Shown: positions 43,409 through 51,471 of the stretch, piece after piece
Layout: each line of letters opens with the position of its first letter
Numbering within the stretch: the first letter of the stretch is position 1
Source: an uncultured Clostridia bacterium
Lineage (GTDB): Bacteria > Bacillota > Clostridia > Oscillospirales > Acutalibacteraceae
Length of the DNA: 64,000 nt
Direction of reading: 5' to 3'
NCBI GenBank assembly: GCA_944384815.1
Contig: CALWUW010000012.1
Location: 1 to 64,000 of the forward strand
Translations under genes and position numbers: made by a program
The notes under the pieces: model-generated
The model's database searches: none
The model's input: the letters and a program-made list of their open reading frames with translations, nothing else
Told to the model about the DNA's origin: nothing

Positions 43409-43500
43409 AGTTTCTACACTCCTTCAAATTTTTATTAACACGCCTTTCGGCGGGCCAATCTCCTTCTATTTTCTTGCCAAACGGTTAAATATGCACGTTA

Positions 43501-43878
43501 TTATCTCGTAGATTCTCCAATTATTTCCGCAATATCATTTCTGTTTTCTATCACTTCCTGAACATCTCCGGTAAGATAAATGGCAGAAGAAGCACTTAAA
43601 CAACTAGATTTCAGAGAACTACAATGCGAAATTTTGTCGCCGTTGTGTTCCTCATCTTTTTCGCGCAATTCATCTTCTTCCTTCTCCAATATGTCATAAT
43701 AAAGCTTCAGCTTATCGTACGCTTCATCCGCTGTAATATCTCCGTCCAAATATTGATCTAGAGTGGTTAAAGCATTTTTTCCTGTTCGATATGTCTCATC
43801 ACTTATATCTCTTTGTTTTATCCAACACCCCGAAACGAAAACCGACAAAATACACAATACCGCAATTGCTTTTTTCAT
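43501..43878 (-). CDS. Small putative lipoprotein
   Basis: 125 residues from the ATG at 43878. The start MKKAIAVLCILSVFVSGC is a lipoprotein signal with lipobox VSGC (Cys 18), so it should be anchored outside the membrane. The mature part is mostly helical and charged (EKEEDELREKDEEH). No known domain is recognised. It belongs to the accessory island upstream of the PH-domain gene and may be co-transcribed with it. Confidence 0.68.
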   Translation of the reverse strand: MKKAIAVLCILSVFVSGCWIKQRDISDETYRTGKNALTTLDQYLDGDITADEAYDKLKLYYDILEKEEDELREKDEEHNGDKISHCSSLKSSCLSASSAIYLTGDVQEVIENRNDIAEIIGESTR

Positions 43879-44198
43879 GTTAATTTCTCTCGCCTTCTCA
43901 TTATCCAACAATATTTTCACCTGTATGATAACATAATTTCAAACTAGAAACAACAAAAATTCCTTAAAAATAATATAAGGTCTCAAAAATAGTCGAAGAA
44001 TATTTTTAAAGTCTTTTTATTGTATACGCAATAATGTATAATGTAGCAAAACTACAGAACGTTTGTTCGTTTAAAAAGGTGAACCATAAATATAAGCATT
44101 GTGCTAAAAGAATTTCTATTGATTTTTCGAAGAAACAGGAAAATTTTTCTCCTGTTCATTTTTTCTTTTACCTTATGAAAAAATAAATTTTAAATTAC
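43879..44198 (+). other. AT-rich intergenic stretch with a possible short transcript
   Basis: About 320 bases without a convincing gene. A TATAAT at about 44036 with a poor -35 (TTTTTA, 17-base spacing) and a terminator at 44134-44165 would bound a plus-strand RNA of roughly 120 bases. No supported open frame with a ribosome site was found in it. Confidence 0.3.
44134..44166 (+). terminator. Hairpin terminator upstream of the MerR promoter
   Basis: AACAGGA pairs with TCCTGTT over a 9-base loop, followed by CATTTTTTC on the plus strand. Confidence 0.65.
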
Positions 44199-44229
44199 TT
44201 GACTCTCACCTTAGCATTAGGTGTATATT
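44199..44229 (+). promoter_or_regulatory. MerR-type promoter with 19-base spacer and dyad operator
   Basis: TTGACT (44199-44204) and TATATT (44224-44229) are 19 bases apart, the stretched spacing typical of MerR-activated promoters. The spacer holds the dyad ACCT-TAGCATT-AGGT. It directly precedes the MerR-family gene, so autoregulation is likely. Confidence 0.85.
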
Positions 44230-44270
44230 TTATTCGAAAGGTACCTTACCATTATTGTAGAGGTGATAAA

Positions 44271-45572
44271 ATGCAGATTGGCGAGTTTGCGAAATTGTGT
44301 AATACCAAAGTGTCCATACTCAGGTATTACGATAAAGAAGGAGTTCTTATTCCTGATTTTATTGATCCGTTTTCGGGTTATCGCTACTACTCAAAAAAAC
44401 AGGTGAAATTATTTTTGAAAATATCCGCTTTAAAAAAGGCGGGATTTTCTCTGACTGAAATCAAGCAAATCTTAAAATTTTCGCAAAACAGCCAAGATAT
44501 TCTGCACTTACTGGAAAATAAAAAGCAAGATCTTAAAAAAGCAATTCAGAATTTGGAAGAAGCCAAAAAAATGTTATTGGGAGGAAGCACTATGACAAAC
44601 GTAATATTTCAACAAATTGAAAACAACATACAGGCACAATCTGCTATAACAGATACGGAACCACTGGATAAGGCTTATGAAACCATGGAACACGAGATTT
44701 TTTTACAAGGGTATCAACGTATTTCCAGCTATTCCGTATGTCAAAATTCTTCATTGCATTCAGTGGATCTGGAGTGCAAAGTAATAAAACTCAGCGATGA
44801 ACTAATAGAACCACACGAAAACATAAACCTTCCCTTTGAAGACGACCAAACTGTCATAGGGAAATGGAAAGTTCTGGGAGAATATGCGGTAAAAGAAGAC
44901 TTTTGGAAAAATCAACTGGCCAATAAAAAACATTTTGGCAATTTAGTAAAAGAAATATTCTTCCTTCCCAAAGGAGAATCTTACTGGTGCTACGGATGGA
45001 CAAAAGGAAAGCTTCTAATTGACACAGGCACCTGTTCATACGCCAATGAATATACAACAGAACTATATAATGGAAAAAGATATATGTTTGTTGACCTTAA
45101 ATCTTATTCGTATTTTCACGGTGGAATTCCAACCGTACTTGTACTGGAACAGCTTGATAATACAGCGTATTCCAGTGATGAAATTGCCCGAAAAGATGAT
45201 CTGGCCATGCCGTTTGTCTCAGATAAAGAAGTGCTTGGAAAATGGAAAAGCTGTAACTTTGTACGCACAAAAGAGGAATTTGAGGAAAGCGTAAGAAATC
45301 ATTCTCCCTTAAATCCTTCATCTTTCTTTTTCAGAAGCATCGAGTTTTTTGAAAATGGCCATTGCACCAGTGTATATGGTGACGAAACAATTTCCGGCGA
45401 TCATATGCAGGTCTGGACAAAAGGCTATGTACTGCGGAAATATAATCACACTGCCTGCCGCTACGAAATAAAAACCATCGATACCATCGACTATTTAATT
45501 ATGGAATGGAAAAGCGGAGATTATCGGTGGGGCGGATTTGATACGGATTATTATGTTTTTGTAAGAGCTTAA
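44271..45572 (+). CDS. MerR-family regulator with duplicated C-terminal sensor domain
   Basis: 433 residues from the ATG at 44271 (GAGGTGATAAA upstream). N-terminal winged HTH MQIGEFAKLCNTKVSILRYYDKEGVL with SGYRYYS, then a dimer coiled coil (about 75-105). Two tandem domains follow, each of roughly 110-120 residues with matching landmarks: PFEDDQTVIGKWK...TKGKLL...Y and PFVSDKEVLGKWKS...TKGYVL...Y. The duplicated domain probably binds a small ligand such as a drug. Monocistronic, with its own MerR-type promoter and terminator. Ligand and targets unknown. Confidence 0.85.
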   Translation: MQIGEFAKLCNTKVSILRYYDKEGVLIPDFIDPFSGYRYYSKKQVKLFLKISALKKAGFSLTEIKQILKFSQNSQDILHLLENKKQDLKKAIQNLEEAKKMLLGGSTMTNVIFQQIENNIQAQSAITDTEPLDKAYETMEHEIFLQGYQRISSYSVCQNSSLHSVDLECKVIKLSDELIEPHENINLPFEDDQTVIGKWKVLGEYAVKEDFWKNQLANKKHFGNLVKEIFFLPKGESYWCYGWTKGKLLIDTGTCSYANEYTTELYNGKRYMFVDLKSYSYFHGGIPTVLVLEQLDNTAYSSDEIARKDDLAMPFVSDKEVLGKWKSCNFVRTKEEFEESVRNHSPLNPSSFFFRSIEFFENGHCTSVYGDETISGDHMQVWTKGYVLRKYNHTACRYEIKTIDTIDYLIMEWKSGDYRWGGFDTDYYVFVRA

Positions 45573-45643
45573 CTGCATAAAACCAGCCCGAAATTTAAGA
45601 AATAGTTTATTCCTTATTAGGTGATATTTCAAAAATTTATCCT

Positions 45644-45683
45644 AAAACAGCCCCGAATGCGGTCTACGCTTCGGGGCTGTTTT
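45644..45683 (+). terminator. Terminator after the MerR gene
   Basis: AAAACAGCCCCGA pairs with TCGGGGCTGTTTT; T tracts on both strands. Confidence 0.85.
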
Positions 45684-45718
45684 AAATTGGTCCTATCTTC
45701 ATAGAAATTTTCTTACAA

Positions 45719-45859
45719 ATGAAGCATCAGAAAAATCCTCTGGAAACTGTATCTGAATTTCTAAAATATTCTAAAGAGCCTACTTTATCCTACTTTATTT
45801 TGCTTCATCTAAAACAAATGAGATTTGCTATGAAGGCACTAAATACATCCTGCAAATAA
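45719..45859 (+). CDS. Possible small open frame of 46 codons (weak)
   Basis: ATG at 45719 opens 46 codons (MKHQKNPLETVSEFLKYS...) between the MerR terminator and the tocopherol-cyclase-like gene. There is no ribosome site, promoter or recognised family. It may be a chance frame or a decayed gene fragment at the island edge. Confidence 0.15.
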   Translation: MKHQKNPLETVSEFLKYSKEPTLSYFILLHLKQMRFAMKALNTSCK

Positions 45860-45868
45860 AACCATCTT

Positions 45869-46720
45869 TTAAAAGGGGTACTCATATTCAAAAGAAGCCT
45901 GGTTGGTTTCAAAAGAAAATACGGTGTGATTATTCACCTGAAAAGCATATGCAGCCCGGCAAGTGGCGCTTTCCCTAATGATCCGTGTCATGCTTCCATG
46001 TGCAGGCGCTCGCAGGTCATGAGAACGGGTTTCCATTTGCTTTGCAAAAAACGTAAGATTCCCTTGATGAAGAAGGATCTGTCCTTTCCCCAGTTTCACT
46101 ACCTTTGCGCCCAGATATGTGGCCAAGCGATATTCTTTGCCTTGCCAATAAATCACACAGATTGTGCCGGTAAAACGGAAAGGTCCTAACGGAATTTCAG
46201 CCACGCTGAGCATCAAAGATCCTTCTTCAAAACAACACTGTGTCCAGGCGTATTGCTTGGGAAAAGAAAAACCACGGTCTCCTTCTATATAGCCTACGCC
46301 ATTTGGGAACTGATAAGGCGTGCCGTTGATTTGCAGTTCTCCGGAAACAGAATGTCTCATACTAAATATGCTGTGGCGGCATTCCATCAAGGGCAAATAT
46401 TGAAAAGGACCCATAATGTCATATCGAATAGGTGATAAGGCTCCAAACCTGACTTCTCCGATTGCGGAGAAACGGTTCCCTTTTATCGCCAGCCGGATTC
46501 CATCCGCACCGAAATAATTTTCTCCTATTCTTAAAGAAAGCTCTTTTTTCCCCTTCTGAAAACAATCGTAAGGGAATTTTACATTCCAGGCGCCCTCTTC
46601 TGTGATCAACTGAATAGAACAGGATTTTCCCTCTTTTCCCTTATGAAAAGCTGGGATCACAGCCAAGGTCTGCTCTGGGGATTGACACTTAAAATACCAT
46701 CCGCAAAAAAAATCTTTCAC
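45869..46720 (-). CDS. Tocopherol cyclase-like (lipocalin-type) protein
   Basis: 283 residues with the family-type opening FFCGWYFKCQ and central GVGYIEGDRGFSFPKQYAWTQ, which match tocopherol cyclase-like proteins of the AttH/lipocalin fold. Such proteins occur in gut Firmicutes that make no tocopherol, so the substrate must be a different, probably hydrophobic molecule. No signal peptide or membrane span is evident. It stands alone, divergent from the FAD/Rieske oxidoreductase gene, with a 234-base AT-rich region between that shows no other feature. Confidence 0.75.
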   Translation of the reverse strand: MKDFFCGWYFKCQSPEQTLAVIPAFHKGKEGKSCSIQLITEEGAWNVKFPYDCFQKGKKELSLRIGENYFGADGIRLAIKGNRFSAIGEVRFGALSPIRYDIMGPFQYLPLMECRHSIFSMRHSVSGELQINGTPYQFPNGVGYIEGDRGFSFPKQYAWTQCCFEEGSLMLSVAEIPLGPFRFTGTICVIYWQGKEYRLATYLGAKVVKLGKGQILLHQGNLTFFAKQMETRSHDLRAPAHGSMTRIIRESATCRAAYAFQVNNHTVFSFETNQASFEYEYPF

Positions 46721-46954
46721 CCTATTTCTCCTACCCTTTTCTGCGTCATCATAAATCTATTGTTTTGAAACACTATGGAATTATACGTTGGAAAAAATGG
46801 GTAAGTTTTTCCTTCCTAATGTCCACAAAATTTATTTCTTCTTTTTCCTGCCTTTTCCCTTTCCAAAAGTTTTATAGGAAAATTTCCCGGATCCAAGTAT
46901 ATTTTTCTCCAAAAGATCAACCCTAATACCCAAAGAAAGTTTTGGGGGAATTCT

Positions 46955-48253
46955 ATGGGATCATTATGGGAAGAAACATCTAGCCTGAATGGATTTGAAT
47001 CCCTTCATGGGGACAGAAAAACAGATGTACTGATTATCGGAGGCGGCATGGCTGGCCTTTTGTGCGCCTATAAACTGCATCAGAAAGGAATCCCTTATCT
47101 GTTAGTGGAATCGGGAAATTTATGCGGCGGAATCACAAAAAATACCTCCGCTAAAATTTCTTCTCAACACGGGCTGATTTACCAGAAACTGGTTTCTCAA
47201 TTTGGATGGGATACCGCCCGAATGTACTGGGAAGCCAATCAAGCCGCCTTGGCACAATACCGGGACATTTGCCAAAAAATAGACTGCGACTTTGAAGAAA
47301 AAGACTCCTATATCTATTCTTTGACGGATAGGAAAAAAATTGAGAATGAAGCTAGGGTTTTACAGAAGCTGGGAGCACCGGCAGAATTTGTCCAACAAAC
47401 TGCTTTACCCTTTCCTGTGGCAGGCGCTGTTAAAATTCCGCAACAGGCACAATTTCATCCGTTAAAGTGGGCTGCTGCCATTGCCGGTGATTTACACATT
47501 TATCAAAATACCACGGTCCGTGAATTGATTGGTATGACTACCATCACCGATTCCGGAAAGATTTCCGCTAAAAAAATCATTGTAGCCACTCATTTTCCTT
47601 TTCTCAATAAACATGGCAGCTATTTTTTGAAATTGTATCAGCACCGTTCCTATATAATCGCTTTGGAAAACGCCCCTGACCTAAACGGAATGTATTTGGA
47701 TGAGACGCACACAGGCCTGTCTTTCCGGAACTACAAAGATCTGCTGCTGGTAGGCGGAGGCGGTCACCGTACCGGAAAGCAGGGCGGCTGCTGGCAGGAA
47801 ATCCGCGGTTTTGCGGAAAAATATTTTCCAAAAGCTAAAGAAAAATACGCATGGGCCGCACAGGACTGCATGACACTGGACGGAGTCCCCTATATCGGAA
47901 GATACTCCAGCCGCACCAAAGATCTGTATGTGGCCACCGGATTTAACAAATGGGGAATGACCTCTTCCATGGCGGCAGCCTCTCTTTTATGCGACTTGAT
48001 CCAGGGAAAACCAAATCCATACACGGAAATGTTTTCGCCTTCCCGAACCATTTTCCGAACACAGCTGGCCCTCAATGCCTGGGAGGCGACCCTTGGTTTT
48101 CTGGCTCCCACTACCAAGCGCTGCCCGCACTTAGGCTGTGCATTAAAATGGAATTCCGCGGAGCATACCTGGGACTGCCCCTGCCATGGCTCCCGATTTG
48201 CAAAAAACGGCTCCAAATTGGATAATCCCGCTACCGGAGATCTGAACCGCTGA
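46955..48253 (+). CDS. FAD-dependent oxidoreductase with C-terminal Rieske [2Fe-2S] domain
   Basis: 432 residues. N-terminal dinucleotide fold VLIIGGGMAGLLCAYKLHQKG (about 26-46) of the DAO family; FAD contact LYVATGFNKWGMTSSMAAA near 310-330; C-terminal Rieske motif CPHLGC...CPCHGSRF (about 388-415) and the usual end LDNPATGDL. Both cluster cysteines and histidines are present. Substrate unknown. GGGGG precedes the ATG at 46955. Probably a single-gene unit with a terminator at 48357. Confidence 0.88.
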   Translation: MGSLWEETSSLNGFESLHGDRKTDVLIIGGGMAGLLCAYKLHQKGIPYLLVESGNLCGGITKNTSAKISSQHGLIYQKLVSQFGWDTARMYWEANQAALAQYRDICQKIDCDFEEKDSYIYSLTDRKKIENEARVLQKLGAPAEFVQQTALPFPVAGAVKIPQQAQFHPLKWAAAIAGDLHIYQNTTVRELIGMTTITDSGKISAKKIIVATHFPFLNKHGSYFLKLYQHRSYIIALENAPDLNGMYLDETHTGLSFRNYKDLLLVGGGGHRTGKQGGCWQEIRGFAEKYFPKAKEKYAWAAQDCMTLDGVPYIGRYSSRTKDLYVATGFNKWGMTSSMAAASLLCDLIQGKPNPYTEMFSPSRTIFRTQLALNAWEATLGFLAPTTKRCPHLGCALKWNSAEHTWDCPCHGSRFAKNGSKLDNPATGDLNR

Positions 48254-48356
48254 TTTTTCTGTTGAAAATTATGTATCAAACTCCCCTTGAGCAATACTCT
48301 TTAAAACCGCAAAGAAAACTCCGATGTTTTCCACGTCACACTGTGTGTACAAAATC

Positions 48357-48410
48357 AACAGCCTGCTTCCTGTCGTTTGCTCACAACAGAAAGCAGGCTG
48401 TTACTTTTTC
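48357..48410 (+). terminator. Terminator after the FAD/Rieske gene
   Basis: AACAGCCTGCTT pairs with AAGCAGGCTGTT over a long loop, then ACTTTTTCC. Confidence 0.7.
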
Positions 48411-48489
48411 CAGCTGTTACTTTTTCAAAAGATTCCGCCCAAGCGAAAGGCCGGTTCCCTATTCCTTCACGCCAGGGTGAAAACTGTTT

Positions 48490-48750
48490 CTATTCTTTCT
48501 TGGGTTCTTCATAAGTCATTGCCTGTGGACTGTCGGATACACCGGCTGTGGTAGGATCGTTCACTACTCCTAAAAGTGTAAGCAATCCAAAAACGGTACC
48601 CAAAATGGCGGAAGCCTGTTGGGCCCAAGGCGTATAATCCCAGGTAAATCCAAACAATACAGCAACCTGACTTACCAGCAAAAAGAGCGCGGGAATAGCA
48701 GAAAGCCAAAACGCTTTATTTTTAAGACGAACTTTCCAATTGATTTTCAT
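48490..48750 (-). CDS. Phage-type holin (phi LC3 family)
   Basis: 86 residues: MKINWKVRLKNKAFWLSAIPAL opening, two membrane spans (about 15-33 and 43-62) and a charged C-terminal tail, as in phi LC3 holins that open the membrane for endolysin. GGAGG precedes the ATG at 48750. No endolysin, tail or capsid gene is near, so it is an orphan: prophage remnant or domesticated holin used for protein or vesicle release. Confidence 0.85.
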   Translation of the reverse strand: MKINWKVRLKNKAFWLSAIPALFLLVSQVAVLFGFTWDYTPWAQQASAILGTVFGLLTLLGVVNDPTTAGVSDSPQAMTYEEPKKE

Positions 48751-48842
48751 GGAAAAACCTCCTTAACATACTGCTTAAAAATTCCTATCTCCTCTTTATT
48801 ACAATATGCGCCCTAACAAAGTTTGCGTCTTCTTCCCGCGGC

Positions 48843-48889
48843 AAAAAATAGTCCCCTGCCGGTTTGTTGCCTTTCAAACACAGCAGGGG
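48843..48889 (-). terminator. Terminator after the alpha-galactosidase gene
   Basis: Minus-strand CCCCTGC...GCAGGGG with a 23-base loop, then ACTATTTTTTG. Confidence 0.7.
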
Positions 48890-48939
48890 AAATTCCGTTT
48901 TCATTTTAACTTTTTAAAGGCAATGAGCCATAAAAGAAA

Positions 48940-50256
48940 TCATTTGTATTCCGGGAGCCAATCCTTATGGGCTTCAAAAAGATCATCACAAAGGCTGCAA
49001 ATGTCATCCTGCGATAATTCTGCCGCCGTATGAGGATCCAGCATGGCCGCCATATATACATCTTCCTTCTTTCTGGAAACCGCCGCTTGAATGGTCAGAA
49101 GCTGCACGTTGATATTGGTCCGGTTAATGGCGGCGCACTGTTCAGGGAGATCTCCCACTACACAAGGATTGATCCCGTTTCGATCCACCATACAAGGAAC
49201 CTCTACGCACGCATTGCTGGGCAGGTTGGTAATCAAACCCCGGTTCAGCACATTACCATGGATCCGGTAAGGTTTATCATTCTCCATGGCCTCAATAATG
49301 TACGCAGCAAATTCGTGGGATTTTTTATGCTCCAGCTGCGTATTATGAACCAAATCTTCCCGCATCTTTTCCCAGCCTTTGATTTGATCCACACAGCGTC
49401 TGGGGTATTCATCCAACGGAATCTTATACCGGTCGATCAGTTCCGGATACCGATCTTTGATATACCAGGGCGTGTATTCGGAAGTATGTTCGCTGGACTC
49501 AGTAATGTAGTATCCGAACCGCTTCATCATATCCAGCCGAACAAGATCCCAATCTTTTTCATAGCCCGCTGTCTCATCCAGATTCCGGCGTTTAATCTCC
49601 GGATAAAGGTCATTTCCTTCCAGATCCGTTAATTTCAGAAGCCAGGCCTGGTGATTGATGCCGGCAATTTCCCAACGGCAGCGATCTTTGTACTCGTCCA
49701 TCTTAAACGTATGCAGAAGCCCCGGAACGCAGGCCTGCACGCTGTGGCAGAGCCCTACCGTCCGGATGGATGTATAGCGCTGCATGTATCCGGAAAGCAT
49801 GGCCATAGGATTGGTGTAATTGATAAACAGCGCATCGGGGCAAACTTTTTCCATGTCCCGGGCAAAGGAATCCAAAACGGGAATGGTACGCAATGTACGG
49901 AAAATTCCTCCGATTCCCAAGGTGTCCGCAATGGTTTGACGAAGCCTATATTTTTTCGGTATTTCAAAATCCGTCACCGTGCAGGGCTCGTACCCACCTA
50001 CCTGAATAGCGTTTACTACATATTTCGCGTCTTTCAACGCTTCCAGGCGGTCCATGGTGGCTGTAATGGAAAGGTCGGTTCTTCCGGAATTGGCCGCAAT
50101 GTTTTCCAGCATCTTTCGCGAATCTTCCAGACGCACCGGATCAATGTCGTAAAGAAAGATCCGAAGGTCCTGGATGGCAGGGGTCATAATGCAATCCCCC
50201 AAAACATTTTTAGCAAAAACGGTGCTTCCCGCACCCATAAAGGTTACTTTTACCAT
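48940..50256 (-). CDS. GH4 alpha-galactosidase (MelA-like)
   Basis: 438 residues from the ATG at 50256 (GGGGAG upstream). NAD-binding fold KVTFMGAGSTVFAKNVL; metal/catalytic segment GLCHSVQACVPG (C170) in the CHSVQ form typical of alpha-galactosidases of family GH4; AGINHQAWLLKL supplies the second metal His. These enzymes use NAD and Mn in an oxidation-elimination route. Melibiose or raffinose-type sugars are likely. A divergent AraC regulator and paired operator repeats lie upstream; no transporter is adjacent. Confidence 0.9.
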   Translation of the reverse strand: MVKVTFMGAGSTVFAKNVLGDCIMTPAIQDLRIFLYDIDPVRLEDSRKMLENIAANSGRTDLSITATMDRLEALKDAKYVVNAIQVGGYEPCTVTDFEIPKKYRLRQTIADTLGIGGIFRTLRTIPVLDSFARDMEKVCPDALFINYTNPMAMLSGYMQRYTSIRTVGLCHSVQACVPGLLHTFKMDEYKDRCRWEIAGINHQAWLLKLTDLEGNDLYPEIKRRNLDETAGYEKDWDLVRLDMMKRFGYYITESSEHTSEYTPWYIKDRYPELIDRYKIPLDEYPRRCVDQIKGWEKMREDLVHNTQLEHKKSHEFAAYIIEAMENDKPYRIHGNVLNRGLITNLPSNACVEVPCMVDRNGINPCVVGDLPEQCAAINRTNINVQLLTIQAAVSRKKEDVYMAAMLDPHTAAELSQDDICSLCDDLFEAHKDWLPEYK

Positions 50257-50325
50257 AGTGCAACTCCCCTTTTTCATTTTTATGGTATAAACTGGCTAAA
50301 ATTATTTTATAACCCCTTATCTCTT

Positions 50326-50366
50326 TTTTCTGCGAAAAATGTTGCTCTTTTCTGTAAAAATGTTGC
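50326..50366 (-). promoter_or_regulatory. Paired direct repeats, likely AraC operator of the alpha-galactosidase gene
   Basis: Two near-identical copies, TTTTCTGCGAAAAATGTTGC (50326-50345) and TTTTCTGTAAAAATGTTGC (50348-50366), repeat with a 21-22-base period, i.e. two helical turns, the usual layout for AraC-family dimers. They lie in the divergent region between melA-like and araC-like genes. Confidence 0.7.
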
Positions 50367-50468
50367 ATGATAAATTATAAAATGCTAAGATGCGTTTAAA
50401 AGATTGCAATAGAACCGGTATTTTTGATGAACTTCTTTTCGGCATTAAGGAAAAACGGAGTGAAAAAT

Positions 50469-51305
50469 ATGTTTTTATATTACGCGTCAAACTTTTTCAG
50501 TGAAGAACTTAGTCTTTATCAATGCGGAGAAGAGGCTTGCTCTCCCAAACATTCCTTTGGACCGGCCATTCGGAACTTTTTCCTGATCCACTGCATTCTT
50601 CATGGAAAGGGCACCTATTGCCGGGGGAATTTCTCCTATTCTCTGGGCTCGGGAGATGCGTTTTTGATCTTGCCCGGAGAAAGTACTTTCTATCAAGCGG
50701 ATTCTCAAGATCCCTGGCATTACATATGGGCAGGCTTCCAAGGATCCAAGGCGGAAGAGATTCTGGCTGCTGCCGGTTTGGGGAAAGAAAGGGTGGTGTT
50801 CCACTGCGGAACGGACAGTGACGCTTTTCTGGCACTGAAAAATTTATGCAGCTATGCCGCCAAAGACTCCCCCAACGATTTTGCCTTACTGGGACATTTA
50901 TATTGGTTCCTTTCTCAGCTTACCAAACCGGATTTCGTCCCCCCGCAGCCTTTGAAAAGCGGCGAATATTACGAAAAAGCCATTCAGTTTATTTCCACCA
51001 ATTACGCCGACCCTATTTCGGTTCCCATGATCGCCAAGGCTGTAGGGATCCATCGCTCTTACTTGTTCCGGGTATTCAAAGAAAATGCCGGAATATCCCC
51101 TCAAAAATTTCTGACGCAGTACCGCATTCAAAAAGCCAAGGAGCTTTTGGATACCACTTCTCTGAATATAACAGAAGTAGCTTTTTCCACAGGATTTCAG
51201 GATCCCGGCTATTTTTCCAAGGTCTTTCGTACCGTTTCCGGCACTTCTCCCAGGGAATACGAAACACGGGAAAAAGCGATCCTGTATTCCACTGTTGAGC
51301 CCTGA
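50469..51305 (+). CDS. AraC-family transcription regulator
   Basis: 278 residues from the ATG at 50469 (CGGAGTG upstream); a start at 50424 is possible but lacks a good site. N-terminal cupin sugar-sensing domain (HGKGTYCRGNFSYSLGSGDAFLILPG), C-terminal double HTH: DPISVPMIAKAVGIHRSYLFRVFKE and NITEVAFSTGFQDPGYFSKVFR. Divergent from the alpha-galactosidase gene and probably its activator through the repeats at 50326-50366. Confidence 0.92.
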   Translation: MFLYYASNFFSEELSLYQCGEEACSPKHSFGPAIRNFFLIHCILHGKGTYCRGNFSYSLGSGDAFLILPGESTFYQADSQDPWHYIWAGFQGSKAEEILAAAGLGKERVVFHCGTDSDAFLALKNLCSYAAKDSPNDFALLGHLYWFLSQLTKPDFVPPQPLKSGEYYEKAIQFISTNYADPISVPMIAKAVGIHRSYLFRVFKENAGISPQKFLTQYRIQKAKELLDTTSLNITEVAFSTGFQDPGYFSKVFRTVSGTSPREYETREKAILYSTVEP

Positions 51306-51380
51306 GTCACTTTCTTTCATCACTTTTTCTGGCACTTTTCCCCTCTATAACAATTTCCTGTTATAGGAAGAGGAAGAAAC

Positions 51381-51425
51381 AAAGGCCCTTTTGGCAGGCA
51401 TTTTTGCCGTACCAAAAGGGCCTTT
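51381..51425. terminator. Bidirectional terminator between araC-like and DUF362 genes
   Basis: AAAGGCCCTTTTGG pairs with CCAAAAGGGCCTTT between convergent genes. Confidence 0.85.
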
Positions 51426-51471
51426 GAAATGGAACAGACGGATTTTCTCTGTCTGCTTTCACCTTAGGTCT

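Noticed and set aside
40493..48489. Search for a second copy of the tRNA-Leu 3' end as the other attachment site
   Set aside because: No convincing repeat of the tRNA 3' segment was seen; serine recombinases can use very short cores, so the right boundary of the island stays undefined.
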